From Cycas panzhihuaensis (lineage: Eukaryota > Cycadophyta): a stretch of DNA of 64,000 nucleotides. The notes under the pieces were generated by a model that had not been told where the DNA came from, made no database searches, and saw only the letters and a list, made by a program, of their open reading frames with translations. Both the position numbers and the translations under genes were made by a program. Shown piece after piece: positions 47,148-58,397 of this stretch (position 1 is the stretch's first letter; each line of letters opens with the position of its first letter). The stretch is from positions 184,209,741-184,273,740 of the forward strand of contig CM041465.1 of assembly GCA_023213395.1 (NCBI GenBank), given 5' to 3'.

Positions 47148-48489
47148 GTTTTTTCTTAGAAACTTAGCTGAAATTGTCTTGAGCATTCTTCCTTTTTTTG
47201 AAAAACCAGAACATTGCCCAAAACTTGTTTAGAGTTAGCATTGAATGTACTTGCATGTTTTGCTACAAATCCTTTATCCAACTCCACACCTCACTTCACT
47301 TTTCCTTAAATAATATGTGTAGGACCACACGAAAGGTCATGGGTTATGATGTGATACCCAATGAAGTGAAAGAGTCAAGGGTTGTCTTAAGAGGCATGAC
47401 ATATGGCTATAAATGGGCCCCAAAGCCATCGTTTATATCTACAAGTTCTTCCATCTTCTTCTTGCTTTCTTCTTAAGAAGGAATTGTGTAGTTTGGAGTA
47501 TCTCTTACTCAAAGTGGGCTAGTTATCTCACCCTCACCTTGTTGTAGTAAGCATTTGAGGAACATCTATAAGAATTATTATCTAATATTAATTTGTTATT
47601 GCATTTAATTTCAATGTATGAGAATCTTCCGCAATTCTTAATTATTCTTGTAGGTATATTATTGTTTTCATTGGTTTTGTTTGCTAATTTGTAAGAAAAA
47701 ATGCACTAATTCACCCTTGAGGGTCGCTTAATAGTTGTCTAGAATGACCCTAAAACATTTGTAGAATTTGTTGCAAGTGTTGTTTGTTGGTGGTTTATTG
47801 TGGGTTATTGGTAAAGGCAATAATTCTCAATCGATGCATACTATTCATATGCATTTATTCAATCATTATTTTGAACATGCATCAACAAGGGCTAGAGGTA
47901 TCTTACTTTGTTGTGGTAAGATTTTGAGAACATTTGTAAGAAACATTATTTAATATAATTTATTATTGAGTTTAATCTCGACATGTGATGATCTTTATCA
48001 ATTCTTATTTATTTGTATCTTGCAAGTATTATTGCTTTCATTTGGTAGTTTGGAAGAAAACGATATGAATCAACTTGTAAGGGTTACCCTATGTGATATT
48101 AGAGACATCTTCACACAATTGTGGAAATAGGGCCAAGACTTATTAGAAGAAAACTCTTACCTAAAGAGCACCATTCACTTAAGGCTAGGATGTATTGTTT
48201 ATGTGTTTTTTTGTTGACGTAGGCTTTTAATTGCGATATTGCTAACATTAACAATGGGAGAGGTCAAGAAGAAAAAAGATGTAGCAATAATTAAAGCAAC
48301 TTGCGATCTTTTGAATGATCTTTAGAATTCAATGTAAACAATGCGCAATAGTCTAATCTAGCACTTTTAAAGCATGGGGTTCCAAGGATTGCGAGGGCAA
48401 GATAGGCATCAAGAATAGGATTAGGAGATGGAATAGGCCAAGGAACATGACAAGTATAGGGCTTAGATAAGAAACATGACAATTACTAC

Positions 48490-48960
48490 TATTTCATAAA
48501 AATTGTTGTAAGATAGTTCTACCAAAATTGGCATGGAAAAAACCTTAGATGCTAGAACATGGGTAAGAAAAAGGGGACAAGGCTTCATCCTTAACCCTTC
48601 ACCGGGAAATGAATGCATAGTCTAGGCTATATTACACATGGAAGGAGTAATGCTTAATTGGTATGGATTGTAGCTAAATGAATTTGCCTCATTTGTTGTG
48701 ACATGGCAAACATTTGTAACAAATGGGAAAATGACTGTTTTAGTGAATTGATGAAAAATTTACTAATTAGCATAATAGTTGAATACGTTAGTCAATACTA
48801 GAATTTTGCAACTCATGTGCGAAGCATTTCAAAGAAGGAAATGATAGATTAGTGGACTAAGAGAAGGTATAAAATGGGAACTTAAATTATTTGAACCCAA
48901 CAAAATTACAGATGCAATGGAGAGGCCTTGATGTCTTGAAGTCATGAATAATTTCAAAGG
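48490..48960 (+). pseudogene. G2 gag trace
   Basis: Short blocks recognisable as Gypsy gag: HMEGVMLNWYGL near 48635 and ISGLREGIKWELKLFEPN near 48848, the latter typical of the chromovirus gag C-terminal part. Many stops are present. Confidence 0.6.
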
Positions 48961-49213
48961 CAGTATAGGTGGGTGGCAGAGAAGCCCATATGTACTATTA
49001 AATAGAAATATAAATAGCATTGATCTCCATAAATAAGTAATTCTTGTGTAGAGTCAATTCAAAAAGATAACAAAAAAAAAAGATTGTCGACCATAGAGCT
49101 TAAGGGGACATTTTACTAGTGCAATTAGAAATGTGATAGAGAGCATGTATGTGTGGAAAAGAGATTATATTTAATTGATGTTAGAAAAGATATGCAAGAG
49201 ATTGGGTGAGTTT

Positions 49214-49640
49214 TGTTAGAACCTTCATTCCTAAGCATTATGGGTATTAGTATTTTTGTCACTTTAGGCCTTTTATCCTAAAGTGTTCATTTGTTTGATT
49301 ATAAAATTGTCTTTTGTCTTGTAGTGACTTTTCTCACATGTGCTTGTGAGAGGTCAACTTTTGTGGGCTCTATCCTTATCCTTGGAGATAGAAGAGTCCT
49401 AATCAGATTTGTCTTTTAGTCTTGATCAGTGACATGTGGAGAGATCTTGATTGTCCAAACTCTTTTATAAGGAGCCCTATTTTCATGTTTTGGCATGTAG
49501 CATTTTGAGTAAGAGTTATGCTACTGTAAGTGCCTCTTGTAGGTGAAGTGTTGAGATGAATTCTCTTTCATACTTGTGTTTATGATAGGTTGAGTTAAAG
49601 TGCAATACTCCTCCCTATTATCTTTTGTGTTGTACTGCAT
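49214..49640 (+). repeat. Possible solo LTR inside G2
   Basis: A block of about 425 bp that starts TGTTAGAACC, has a TATA-like TTTTATAAGG near 49462 and ends near GTACTGCA, with non-coding content between two coding traces of G2. I found no convincing duplication at its ends, so this is tentative. Confidence 0.35.
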
Positions 49641-49729
49641 CATTTCATTAATCTAAGTGTATAGCCCTTCATATTTCGATGTCCTCTCTAGCTTCTCAAT
49701 AGATTCTGGCACCTGTATCTCCTCCATTT

Positions 49730-51938
49730 CGTCTTTCAAGTTTGAAGCCACATTCATTGAGAATGCAGAAGAGGACGCTCCACCAACAATATCCTTACTA
49801 GCAATATTAGGAATTGCCCCTCCATAGACCCTCAAGATTTAAGGCTTCGCTAAAGGAGTCACATTTGTATTCTTCATAGACTCAGGGAACACACACAATT
49901 TTATAAATGAGGAATTTGTGGAGAGCCTCAATTTGTTCATATACCCACAAAAGACATTTCAAGTAATGATATTAGATGGGTATCTATTCATTGCAAAAGG
50001 AAATGCTACAATGTCAAGTTAACCAAGGGCAACTGTATCCTTGACTCACCCATGTATGCAAATACCAATCAGAGGAGTTATGTCATTATTGGAGCATAAT
50101 GACGTAGAACACTTGGGTTTTTGCTATGAACTTGGAAAAATAGTTCATAAGATCTAGGTTAGATGGGAGACAATACCAAGTACAAGGGGTCTTTCCTTTA
50201 CCAAGTCAACTAGTGGGTGCCATATAGAATAAAAAAGATGTTATAATAGGGATACTTGGGAATGATTGCTAGATGTTGTGCTATGGAGGCTATACTTGAA
50301 GAGTTGCAATAGACACAAGAAATGTAGATGATTACGAACAGGTATGCTAATGTGTTTCAGGATTTGCTAGTTAGACTTCTACCAGATGATCAGAATGAGT
50401 GCTAGATGTTGTGCTATGGAGGATATACTTGAAGTGTCAACAAACACAAGAAATGTAGGCGATTATGGAGAGGTATGCTAATGTGTTTCAAGATCTGTTA
50501 GTAGGACTTTTACTGGATGATTAAGTTATGGAACATATTGTCAAATTAGAAGTTGGTGTTAATCCTATAAATATCAAACCATGTTGACATCAATGCCAAT
50601 GGAAAACATGGATAGAATGACTGGTATGGGAACTATTGGATGAGAGAGCTAATGCCCAACAAAAGCCCATACTCCTCATTGATCATATTGGTAAGAAAGA
50701 AGGATAGATCTTTCTAGATGTGTGTTGATTATCAAGCATGGCACAAAGTTACTGTGAAAATCAATTTCTTGTTCCTTGGGTTGATGATTTCCTATACAAC
50801 TTGCATAGAGCAAAGTCCTTCACTAAAATAGACTTGAAATCATGGTGTTATCAAATCAAAATTTGATTGTAAGACACCTTCAAGGTGACATCTAAGATCC
50901 ATAAGGGACATTATGAATTCAAAATCATGCTCTTTGGCCTTTCTGTTGCACCAACAACATTCCAAGTACTAATGAACAAGGTATTCCTTCTATTCCTTAG
51001 AAAATTTACCCTTGTTGTTTTTGGACAATTTATTGGTTCATAACAAAGATTTGGAAACAATGTTTGGAACATGTTGGTTTGGTCCTCAAGTTCTTAAGGA
51101 TAATGAGTTCCATGTAAAGAAAGGAAAATGTGCATTTGGGCATGGGAAAGCATAATAACTTGGATATTTAATCTGTAAAGAAGGGGTGGAGGTGGATCCT
51201 AAGAAAATAAAGGTAATAGTAGAATGTCTTAAAATTAAGAGGGTTCCAAAGTTCCTGTGGATATGCTTGGGAAGCATCCACATTAACAGATCTCCCACTC
51301 ATTTGCATGGAGTTTGGACATTGAAGAAGCCTCCTTAAAAAAAAAAAAAAGAAGAAGCTTACGATTAGTGTTATGTTATTTTCATAACCCTAGATTTCTC
51401 CAAACCCTTTGAATTAGAATTTGGTGCATAGGGGATGGGTATTGGCGTAGTGTCCATGCAAAAAGGATGACTAATAGCATATGATAGCCGAAGTTGAACA
51501 AATAGGAACAATTGAAGTTTGTATGCAATAACAAAGTGCTCATAATCATGTATGCAATTAATAAATAGTGATAGTAAGTTCATAGTCTAGACTAAGCACA
51601 ATGGTTTAAAATATTGTTTTAATTAACTGTTTATAATCCAAGAGTAATGGAAATGGGTGAGCAAACTTCAAGCCTTAGACTTTAAAATCAAATATAAAAA
51701 GGGCAAAGGAAATATTGTTGTCAATGCACTATCCAAGAATGATGAGGAGGCAGCTTTATGCATAACATCCATAATGATTCCATTCTGCATATCAGAGGTT
51801 TAAGAGTAATACACAAAAGATCCTCCAAAGTTTGGAACAAAATCGACGAGCACAAGACATTAGTTTTGAATGGAAGAAGAATATCTTGTGGTGCAAGGGA
51901 GGAATATACCCAACCTTGTCATCAATATTCAATGAACA
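49730..51938 (+). pseudogene. G2 protease, reverse transcriptase, RNase H remnants
   Basis: Protease: TISLLAILGIAPP then FIDSGNTHNFINEEF near 49870, with the active-site DSG kept. Reverse transcriptase: KSFTKIDLKSWCYQIKI near 50810 and HYEFKIMLFGLSVAPTTFQ near 50910; the catalytic FDD block is degraded near 51020. GYLICKEGVEVDPKKIK near 51170 follows. RNase H traces run from 51380 (VITLDFSKPFELEFGA, then LIAYDSRS) to VVNALSKND near 51720. The linker before integrase is interrupted by C4 at 51939. Confidence 0.82.
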
Positions 51939-52536
51939 TGTTGTAAACAATAATTGAATGTAAATAATAAGAAAATGACATACATGTGCGTGGTGGAATT
52001 GGTCTACTAACAAAGAATAATTGTGCCGATAGGCACCCTTAGGTAACTTCGCTCATGACTATTTACTCTGCTCCATAGAGTAGTAGTTACAAAACTCAAA
52101 AATAATAATAGTAATCATAATTTCTAGTTTTAACCTCCTGTAACAGCCTCCTGATTGACTTGCAACACTTGCCACTTGTATCAAAGTTATTATCACTATT
52201 GCTGCCATTGCAACTTCCACAGTTTAGTGGCTCGATTCTACGATCAAAGGAGAGCCTATTGGCACTTACATATCAAACAATTTGCACCAGTTGATATCCA
52301 TCTTTAACACACACACACACACACACACATATATATGTGTGTGTATGTATGTGTGTATGTATGTATGTATATGTATATACAAGCTCTTGCTTGTGCATTG
52401 TTGGACACTTGCCAATCATGCGAGAAGTCTTAACTAATTGACATAAGGAATTATAGCCCACAATATTAAGTGTAGAGCTTGAAGTGTAATAAAGTACATT
52501 AAGTACAATATAATGAAGTCAACATTAAGTCTAACA
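51939..52536 (-). repeat. C4 3' LTR (left copy)
   Basis: About 598 bp, preceded by GAACA. It contains the CA/TG microsatellite at 52307-52380. The partner LTR is outside the window, so the start is provisional. Confidence 0.65.
52307..52380. repeat. (CA)n(TA)n(TG)n microsatellite
   Basis: CA repeats, a short TATATA centre, then TG and TATG repeats. It is self-complementary. Confidence 0.95.
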
Positions 52537-52544
52537 CTCCCTTT

Positions 52545-53487
52545 CAATGTTTACTTCATTGGCTCTTGCATCAAGACCACCTCTAAACTTCTCAAACTTG
52601 TTTCCTTCTAGAGGTTTGGTGAAGTTTGTTACTTGCTCATTTATAGGTCTATATACAAGCTCAATCTCTTTGTTTTAAACCTACTCCCTAATGAAGTGAT
52701 GATGCAATTCTATGTGTTTAGTGCATGCATGAAACATAGGGTTTTGGGCCATCTTTAATGTACTTTGATTGTCATAGTATGCCTTTGCAACACCTTTTTG
52801 ATGAAACTCCAAGTTATCAAGGATGTATCTTAACCAAATGGCTTTATATCTAGCTCTAATTGCAACTTTGTACTCTAGTTTAGTTGATGAGAGAGCAATA
52901 TTAGATTGCTTCTTATTGCTTTGAGTTATTGCAACTAAGCCAAGACTAAAGCAGTATGCAAAGGTGGACCTTTTACTTTCACTACATCTAGTCGAGTCTG
53001 AATTAGCGAATCCTTCTAATATGAAGTTGTTGTAAATGAACTCAAGTCCATGTTATAGAGTTCCTTGTAAGTATCTCAGAATCCACTTTATAGCCATCTA
53101 GTGACTCCCCTTTGGTTCAACCATGAACCTAGTTATCATGCCAACTAAATAGGTAATGTCAAGCCTAGTTGTAGTAAGATAGATCCAACTACCAACTAGT
53201 TGCTTGTATAGGGTTCCATCCATATGTTTTCCTTCATCTTGGGCTGATGGCTTGGTCTTTGCTTCCATTGGGGTTAGTGTAGGTTTACAATCTTCATCTT
53301 GTATCTCTTTAGGATTTCCCTAGTGTGTTTCACTTAGGAGATGAATATTCTCCCAAGTTTTTGTCAAATTTCTACTCGAAGGCAATAATTGAGTAGTCTA
53401 GGATTTGACATCACAAAGTTGCACTTTAGGTCCTTTGGTTCCTCTATCATTTAGAGACCATTTCCAATGATGGTTAAATCATCAACA
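52545..53487 (-). pseudogene. C4 RNase H and RT end (broken)
   Basis: Minus-strand traces: YDNQSTLKMAQNPMFHACTK and HIELHHHFIRE near 52780-52690, then TNFTKPLEGNKFEKF near 52620. Upstream, the RT sequence ends at VDDLTIIGNG (about 53487-53460), the catalytic motif itself, where C5 has inserted. The first residue of that motif is on the far side of C5. Confidence 0.85.
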
Positions 53488-53674
53488 TGTTAGAATATAT
53501 AATGTCTTATCATTTTATTATAATGTAACCTTAGTATAAGTCATGCCATTAATAAAGTAACTCTAAATTAAGATTATTTTTAATGACCCCTTGTATATAA
53601 ATACATGATGTACTTCTCAATGAGACAATACAATTTTATTGTTCTTCTCTCTTCATCGGTTCTCTGCTCCAACA
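53488..53674 (+). repeat. C5 5' LTR
   Basis: 187 bp, with TATA-like TGTATATAAATAC at about 53593. Preceded by CAACA. Confidence 0.85.
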
Positions 53675-53687
53675 TGGTATCAGAGCC
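53675..53687 (+). promoter_or_regulatory. C5 primer-binding site
   Basis: TGGTATCAGAGCC directly after the LTR, a full match to the usual initiator methionine tRNA complement. Confidence 0.93.
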
Positions 53688-53874
53688 AAGATAGGTCACT
53701 CTGCATCTATAGATTGAGAACCTATACGGTTGTATGGACAACCCGTACACTGTCAGTACAAAAAAATTGACTGTCTCAGATTTGGCTCAAATTTTACAGA
53801 TAGACTTCCCTTTGCACACTGATCATCTTTTCTAAAAGGGTCGAAGTTAGATTCCTCACCATTTTGTTGGAACA

Positions 53875-53875
53875 T

Positions 53876-53910
<35 letters not shown>
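53875..53910. repeat. (CT)n(AT)n microsatellite in C5 leader
   Basis: About 14 CT units followed by four AT units. Confidence 0.95.
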
Positions 53911-53911
<1 letters not shown>

Positions 53912-54580
53912 GATTGATATTAGACTTGAATCTGGTATCAAATGAAAGCTCTCGAGAAGACTTTTCCATCGATATACGACTTGACCAGGTTCAATTAGCA
54001 TCTGAGAAGAACCAAGCAAAAAAGGCATTAAATCCTAGCCTAGATCACAAAATCGAGACCTGATTCATATTCCTTGTAGAAAACTCTTTCATTTGACATC
54101 GGTTTCATCAAATTCTGAGGAGGTCAATTTTTTGGCTATAAGGCAGTCTATACAACAGGTAGTACGATTTCGTACAACAGTACCACACTATAGCAGGCTC
54201 CAGTTAGGCCTCTGTTAGGGAAGTGAAAAACTTTATCTAGTTCTAGTCTTCTTTTCTTTAATTTTTTGTTGAGATTCTTTTTTTTTTAAGCCTTTGTTGT
54301 CAATCTCTCATGGGTATATAACTCTGCATGGCAGTTACCCATTCCCTGCCTTAGAGACCTTGTTCTGGGGGTCTATAAATATTGCATTAGACTTGTCGTT
54401 ATGAGCTAAGCATGATTGGAATATACACGAGCATGTGAAGTGAGGGGATATATAAGGACCCAATACCCAAGCCTCATATAGAACTCACGGATTTGAGCCT
54501 CCACATGTTGCAAGGTATATAGGAAGACCCTATAGGACTCGTATCCATTCCCTAGAATAGGTAAACTATCGACTATTGAA

Positions 54581-54640
54581 GTCTCGTAGTGCAGTGGTTA
54601 GTGATTAGCACCACAAAGCTACCTGGCACAAATCTCATCT
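54581..54640 (+). repeat. tRNA-like or SINE-head-like segment in C5 leader
   Basis: TAGTGCAGTGG (54587-54597) resembles a polymerase III A box, and GGCACAAATCT (54625-54635) resembles a degenerate B box about 28 bases later. This is the spacing range of tRNA genes and tRNA-derived SINEs. No cloverleaf is evident. Confidence 0.35.
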
Positions 54641-54714
54641 TGAGATTTATCATTAGGCCTACAAGACCAAGTAATCCCTTACATAGGTTAATAGGAGTCT
54701 GTCTATACCTTATC

Positions 54715-55540
54715 ATGGCTTTCTCACTTCGCATCTTTGATTCTGAGAAACTCACTGGAGACAATTATGAATCATGGAAGACTACGATCATCTGCTCCAT
54801 CCTAATTGCCCATGGAGGATGGGACCAACTGAAGCTTCTAAAGCTGAGCCAATAGATGCAGCAGAGAAGAAACTATATCTAGAACAAAAAGGCTTTGCTC
54901 TTGCTACAATCACTCTTTCAGTCTCAGATACCCTTTTACCTCACATATCAAGAGCCACAACTCCTCATGAAGCATGGATTATTCTGTCAACCCTGTTTGT
55001 TCAAAAGAATACTGCATGTATCATGGCCCTTTTGAATCAAAAGCCCCAACTTAAAATGACAGAGATAGAAGATTCATTTTATTCGTGGCGCGTTTCAAAA
55101 AGATCCAGGAGTCTTGCTTCCATTGGAGTTACTTATTCAAACAGTGATCTGATTGACTTGATTATACATAAATTGCCATCCAAATTCAGGCCCTTCATCA
55201 CTAGCTATCAAACGATAGCAAAACTTGTCAAACCTACCTTTGATACTATTTGTGGCCAAATTCTTCACTATGAGCAGATTGATGTCAACTTAGACAGTGA
55301 CCTGGAGAATGCATTTGCATCCAAAATAAACATTTGAGGATGAGGCTACCCAACTAGAGCTATATACTAAGCACTTGAACGAGGGAAAAGACTTGTATCC
55401 GGTTATATAGCCCAACTAGAGGTCGATGTTCATTCTGAGCTCCACCACAAAAGTACTCTGGAAGAAAAACATGATGAACTGTCATCTGCTACTATTGTGG
55501 AAAAATAGGACACTTCACCACATATTGTCGTCATCAAAAG
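54715..55540 (+). pseudogene. C5 gag with zinc knuckle (broken)
   Basis: Starts at the ATG at 54715 (MAFSLRIFDSEKLTGDNYE, then SWKTTIICSIL), the standard Copia gag opening. A frameshift at about 54838 moves to the second frame, open to 55337 (KLYLEQKGFALATITLSVSD, ATTPHEAWIILSTLF, LIIHKLPSKFRPFITSY). After another break the zinc knuckle CYYCGKIGHFTTYC is complete near 55484. In an intact copy this is the capsid and RNA-binding protein. Confidence 0.87.
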
Positions 55541-55639
55541 GCTGACTTAGAGAGGGGAATCATTTGTTGTAGGGAGCTACTATGGACAAACATAAAAGGG
55601 TGACCAAAGAGGAAAGGACGAGAAAGAAGAAATTGCCTT

Positions 55640-56700
55640 CATCACTGCTCTCTCTTCAACCACTGGTAACCAAAGCTCGGATGACTGGTTCATTGATTTA
55701 GGAGTATCACGACACATCCCACAAACATTCTTGGTTTAGTCATATTAAACCACTACAAGGAGCAGGAACTGTAGAACTTGGAGACAACACCACCCATTTA
55801 ATTCAGGGTAGCGGTATAGTGCTACTTGCCATGCCTAATGGAGCCATTGAAAATGTTGGACAAGTTCTATATGTGCCGAGAATGACCAAGAACCTGTTAT
55901 CAGTCTCTCAATTGATTGACAAAAAGATGAAAGTTTTGTTTGATGATGATAAATGTATTATCTTTGATAAGAATAAAGATGACAAAGTGATTGGTGAAGG
56001 AATCAAAACAAAAGGACTGTATAAATTTCTTGCCTAACCAATACTCTCTGCATTAAATGTAACTCATAATGTTGATAATGAAAAACTTTGGCATTTGTGT
56101 TATGGGCACTTGTCTTATGATGGCTTGTCAAACTTAAGCAAATATGATATGGTGGAAGGATTGCCCTAGATTTAAAAAAATAAATTTTGTATGTGATGTT
56201 TGAATGATGGGCAAACAACATAGATTACAATTTCCTCAAAGTATTAGAACGACCAACTACAAACTTCAACTTGTTCACAGTGACCTGTGTGGTCCATTTA
56301 CTTCTCCATCTGTGCAGGGTGCACGATATTTTTTGACATTTATTGATGATTATTCAAGGAAAATTTGGATATGTTTTCTTAAACTAAAACCAGATGTCTT
56401 TGAAGCCTTTCTAAACTTCAAGACTAAGGTTGAAAAAGAAAGCGGTCACTGTATTGAAATCTTGAGAACTAATAGTGGAGGGGAATTTACCTCAAATGAA
56501 TTTAAAATTTATTATGAAAAATAGGGAATGCAGAGACAATTAACAACCACATATACTTCTCAATTCGACGGGGTAGCAGAAAGGTAGAATAGAACTATAA
56601 CTGAAATGAATTAGTCACTTCTAAAGCAAAAGGGAGTATCAAATCGGTATTGGGCTGAGGCTGCAAACACTGTAGTATACTTGCTTAACTGAAGCCCAAC
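55640..56700 (+). pseudogene. C5 protease and integrase (broken)
   Basis: The protease region reads DWFIDLGVSRHI near 55683; DSG has become DLG, so a key residue is changed. The frame 55819-56037 carries VLYVPRMTKNLLSVSQL. GAG-pre-integrase follows with stops (LWHLCYGHLSYDGL near 56083). Integrase core is open at 56204-56524: QLVHSDLCGPF, FLTFIDDYSRKIW and LRTNSGGEF, where the usual Asp of the second motif is Asn. The third block near 56570 (AERx-NRT) contains a stop. Confidence 0.87.
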
Positions 56701-57761
56701 TAAGACTTTGCATAACATAACTCCAGAAGAATCTTGGAGAGGACAAAAACTTGATATATCACATCTCCAGATTTTTGGTTCAATTGTATATATGCATATT
56801 CCTGCTGAAAAACACAAAAAGCTGGATGGTAAGAGTAGAAAGTTTATTCTTGTAGGATACAATGATACCTCCAAAGCATACTGATGTCTTGATCCATTTA
56901 CTGACAAGATATATCCAAGTAGAGATGTATACTTTGATGAAACATATGACCTATTAATAGAGAATATTTCTCAAAATATAATCCAATCTTATGGGCATTT
57001 ACCTTTGACTATTCCTCATCGTGTGGAACAACCTTCTCTAATAGAGACCTCTATGGTTCTTGGTGAACATCAGGAACTAGAAACATCAAGAGGAACTTCA
57101 AGCCAAGACTCTAATGATACTCCCTCAGATAGCACAGGAGATACTCAAGTATGTTAGACCCATGCTCAACCAAAAAGGATTCCAAAATGGCATTTCAAGA
57201 TTGTTGAAGATTCTGGAGTTGATCCTGGAGATCTCCAAGAAGGAAGGAAAACTAGGAGTCAAGTTCACTCTCACTACGAACTTGCAGTTAATACTGACAT
57301 TTCTTATCAATAAGCTAGAGATGACCCTCATTGTAGCAAAGCCATGGAAGAAGAAATGGACTCAATTAAGAAAAACAAAACCTGGGATCTAGTTGCACCT
57401 CCACTAGGAAAACCAGCTGTTGGATGCAAATAGCTATTTAAAGTCAAAGAAAAGGCTGATGGATCCATTGAAAAATATAAGGCTCAAGTTGTTGCTAAAG
57501 GATTCACCTAGACTCATGGCATTGACTACGAGGAAACCTTTGTCTCAATTAACAAGATGATAACAATTAGAATGGTCCTTGCCCTGGTAGCTCAACACAA
57601 TTGGCTAATCTATCAAATAGATATCAAAGGGGCTTTTCTAAATGGGTAATTACAAGAAGAAGTATATTTGCAACAACCTCCAGGACATATAGTTGTTGGA
57701 CAAGAGCATTTAGTTTACACATTGAACAAACCTCTATATGGGTTAAAACATGCTTTAAGAT
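56700..57761 (+). pseudogene. C5 integrase end and RT first half (broken)
   Basis: The integrase C-terminal part is visible near 56760-56860 (QIFGSIVYMHIPAEKHKKLD). RT begins near 57340 (MEEEMDSIKKNKTWDLV), then VGCK, a stop and FKVKEKADGSIEKYK near 57430, GIDYEETFVSINKM, QIDIKGAFLNG and KPLYGLKHALR at about 57727-57760. At that point the sequence switches to G3. The catalytic YVDD motif is on the far side, outside the window. Confidence 0.87.
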
Positions 57762-58320
57762 TGTGTGCGACCAAAATATTACCTGTTTTGAGTAGATGAA
57801 GGTGCAACCAGGTGCAACAACACTGACTGCAGGTACAACAACATTGACTGCAGGTGCAACAACGATGAATGCAGGTGCAACTAGTGCGGATAGTAAGTGC
57901 GACTAGGTGCAACCAGTGAGGAAAGCAGGGGCAACTAAGTGCAACCAACATTGACAGAAGCACAACCGAGTGCAACTCGGGCATGGATAATGTGATTAGG
58001 GTAGCAACTAAAGAACTCGGGCAGTATTAGTTAGGATTTTAAACTGTAAAGTAGTTATGTAGCTATGTAACTATGTAGAAGAATATAAAGGACAGAACGA
58101 GGATAACTCATCTTATAGAGATATCATTAGCGTCATTGTACATTTTGTAGGTTGTTTTGACTGCAGTTGTATTTGCTTAGGCCTGCGTCTGGTTGTGAGA
58201 GGACTAGACGCAACGCCCTTTTTGTTTAATGAAGTTGGTTATTTGTGCTCCAACCCTGTGCCTTTCTTTATGATTATATTTCTTCGAGTATGATTAATTT
58301 GTAACAAGAAAGGCGCACAC
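57762..58320 (+). repeat. G3 5' LTR with minisatellite
   Basis: Starts TGTGTGCGAC where the C5 RT frame ends, and ends GCGCACACA before the primer-binding site. At 57795-57970 it has tandem units of about 21 bp around GCAGGTGCAACAACATTGAC, diverging rightward. TATA-like GAATATAAAGG lies near 58081. The partner LTR is outside the window. Confidence 0.7.
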
Positions 58321-58322
58321 AT

Positions 58323-58341
58323 TTGGTTCCGTTGTCGAGTA
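58323..58341 (+). promoter_or_regulatory. G3 primer-binding site (tRNA-Asp type, imperfect)
   Basis: TTGGTTCCGTTGTCGAGT resembles the Tat/Athila site TGGCGCCGTTGCCGGGG at most positions. Confidence 0.6.
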
Positions 58342-58397
58342 TCCCAAATGTGCAAAAGATGATGGGTTTGTGAAGAACGAGTGAAGAAGGTTGTCCA

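Larger units (their letters stand above)
47153..51938 (+). mobile_element. Gypsy relic G2
   Basis: A strongly decayed Ty3/Gypsy element: LTR-like sequence up to about 48090 with a TATA-like GGCTATAAATGG near 47406, a primer-binding-like TGATATTAGAGAC at 48094, gag traces at about 48490-48960, a protease to RNase H block at 49730-51760, and the start of an integrase linker up to 51938, where C4 begins. Its left boundary is not defined because it may extend beyond C3. Two imperfect copies of about 220 bp in the LTR (about 47470-47690 and 47890-48100) suggest a duplicated R/U5 region. Confidence 0.75.
51939..53487 (-). mobile_element. Copia relic C4 (left part), cut by C5
   Basis: The left LTR (51939-52536, TGTTGT to CTAACA) is followed by the purine tract complement CTCCCTTTCAATG and by RNase H and RT sequence on the minus strand. 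The rest of C4 must lie beyond C5 and G3, outside the window. C4 itself interrupts the G2 integrase linker. Many stops are present. Confidence 0.82.
53488..57761 (+). mobile_element. Copia element C5 (left part), cut by G3
   Basis: A short 5' LTR (53488-53674, 187 bp, TGTTAG to CCAACA) and a perfect primer-binding site TGGTATCAGAGCC at 53675-53687 open a plus-strand Copia element. A leader of 1 kb precedes gag at 54715; protease, integrase and the first half of RT follow. G3 interrupts it in RT at 57762. The 3' end lies outside the window. Confidence 0.9.
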
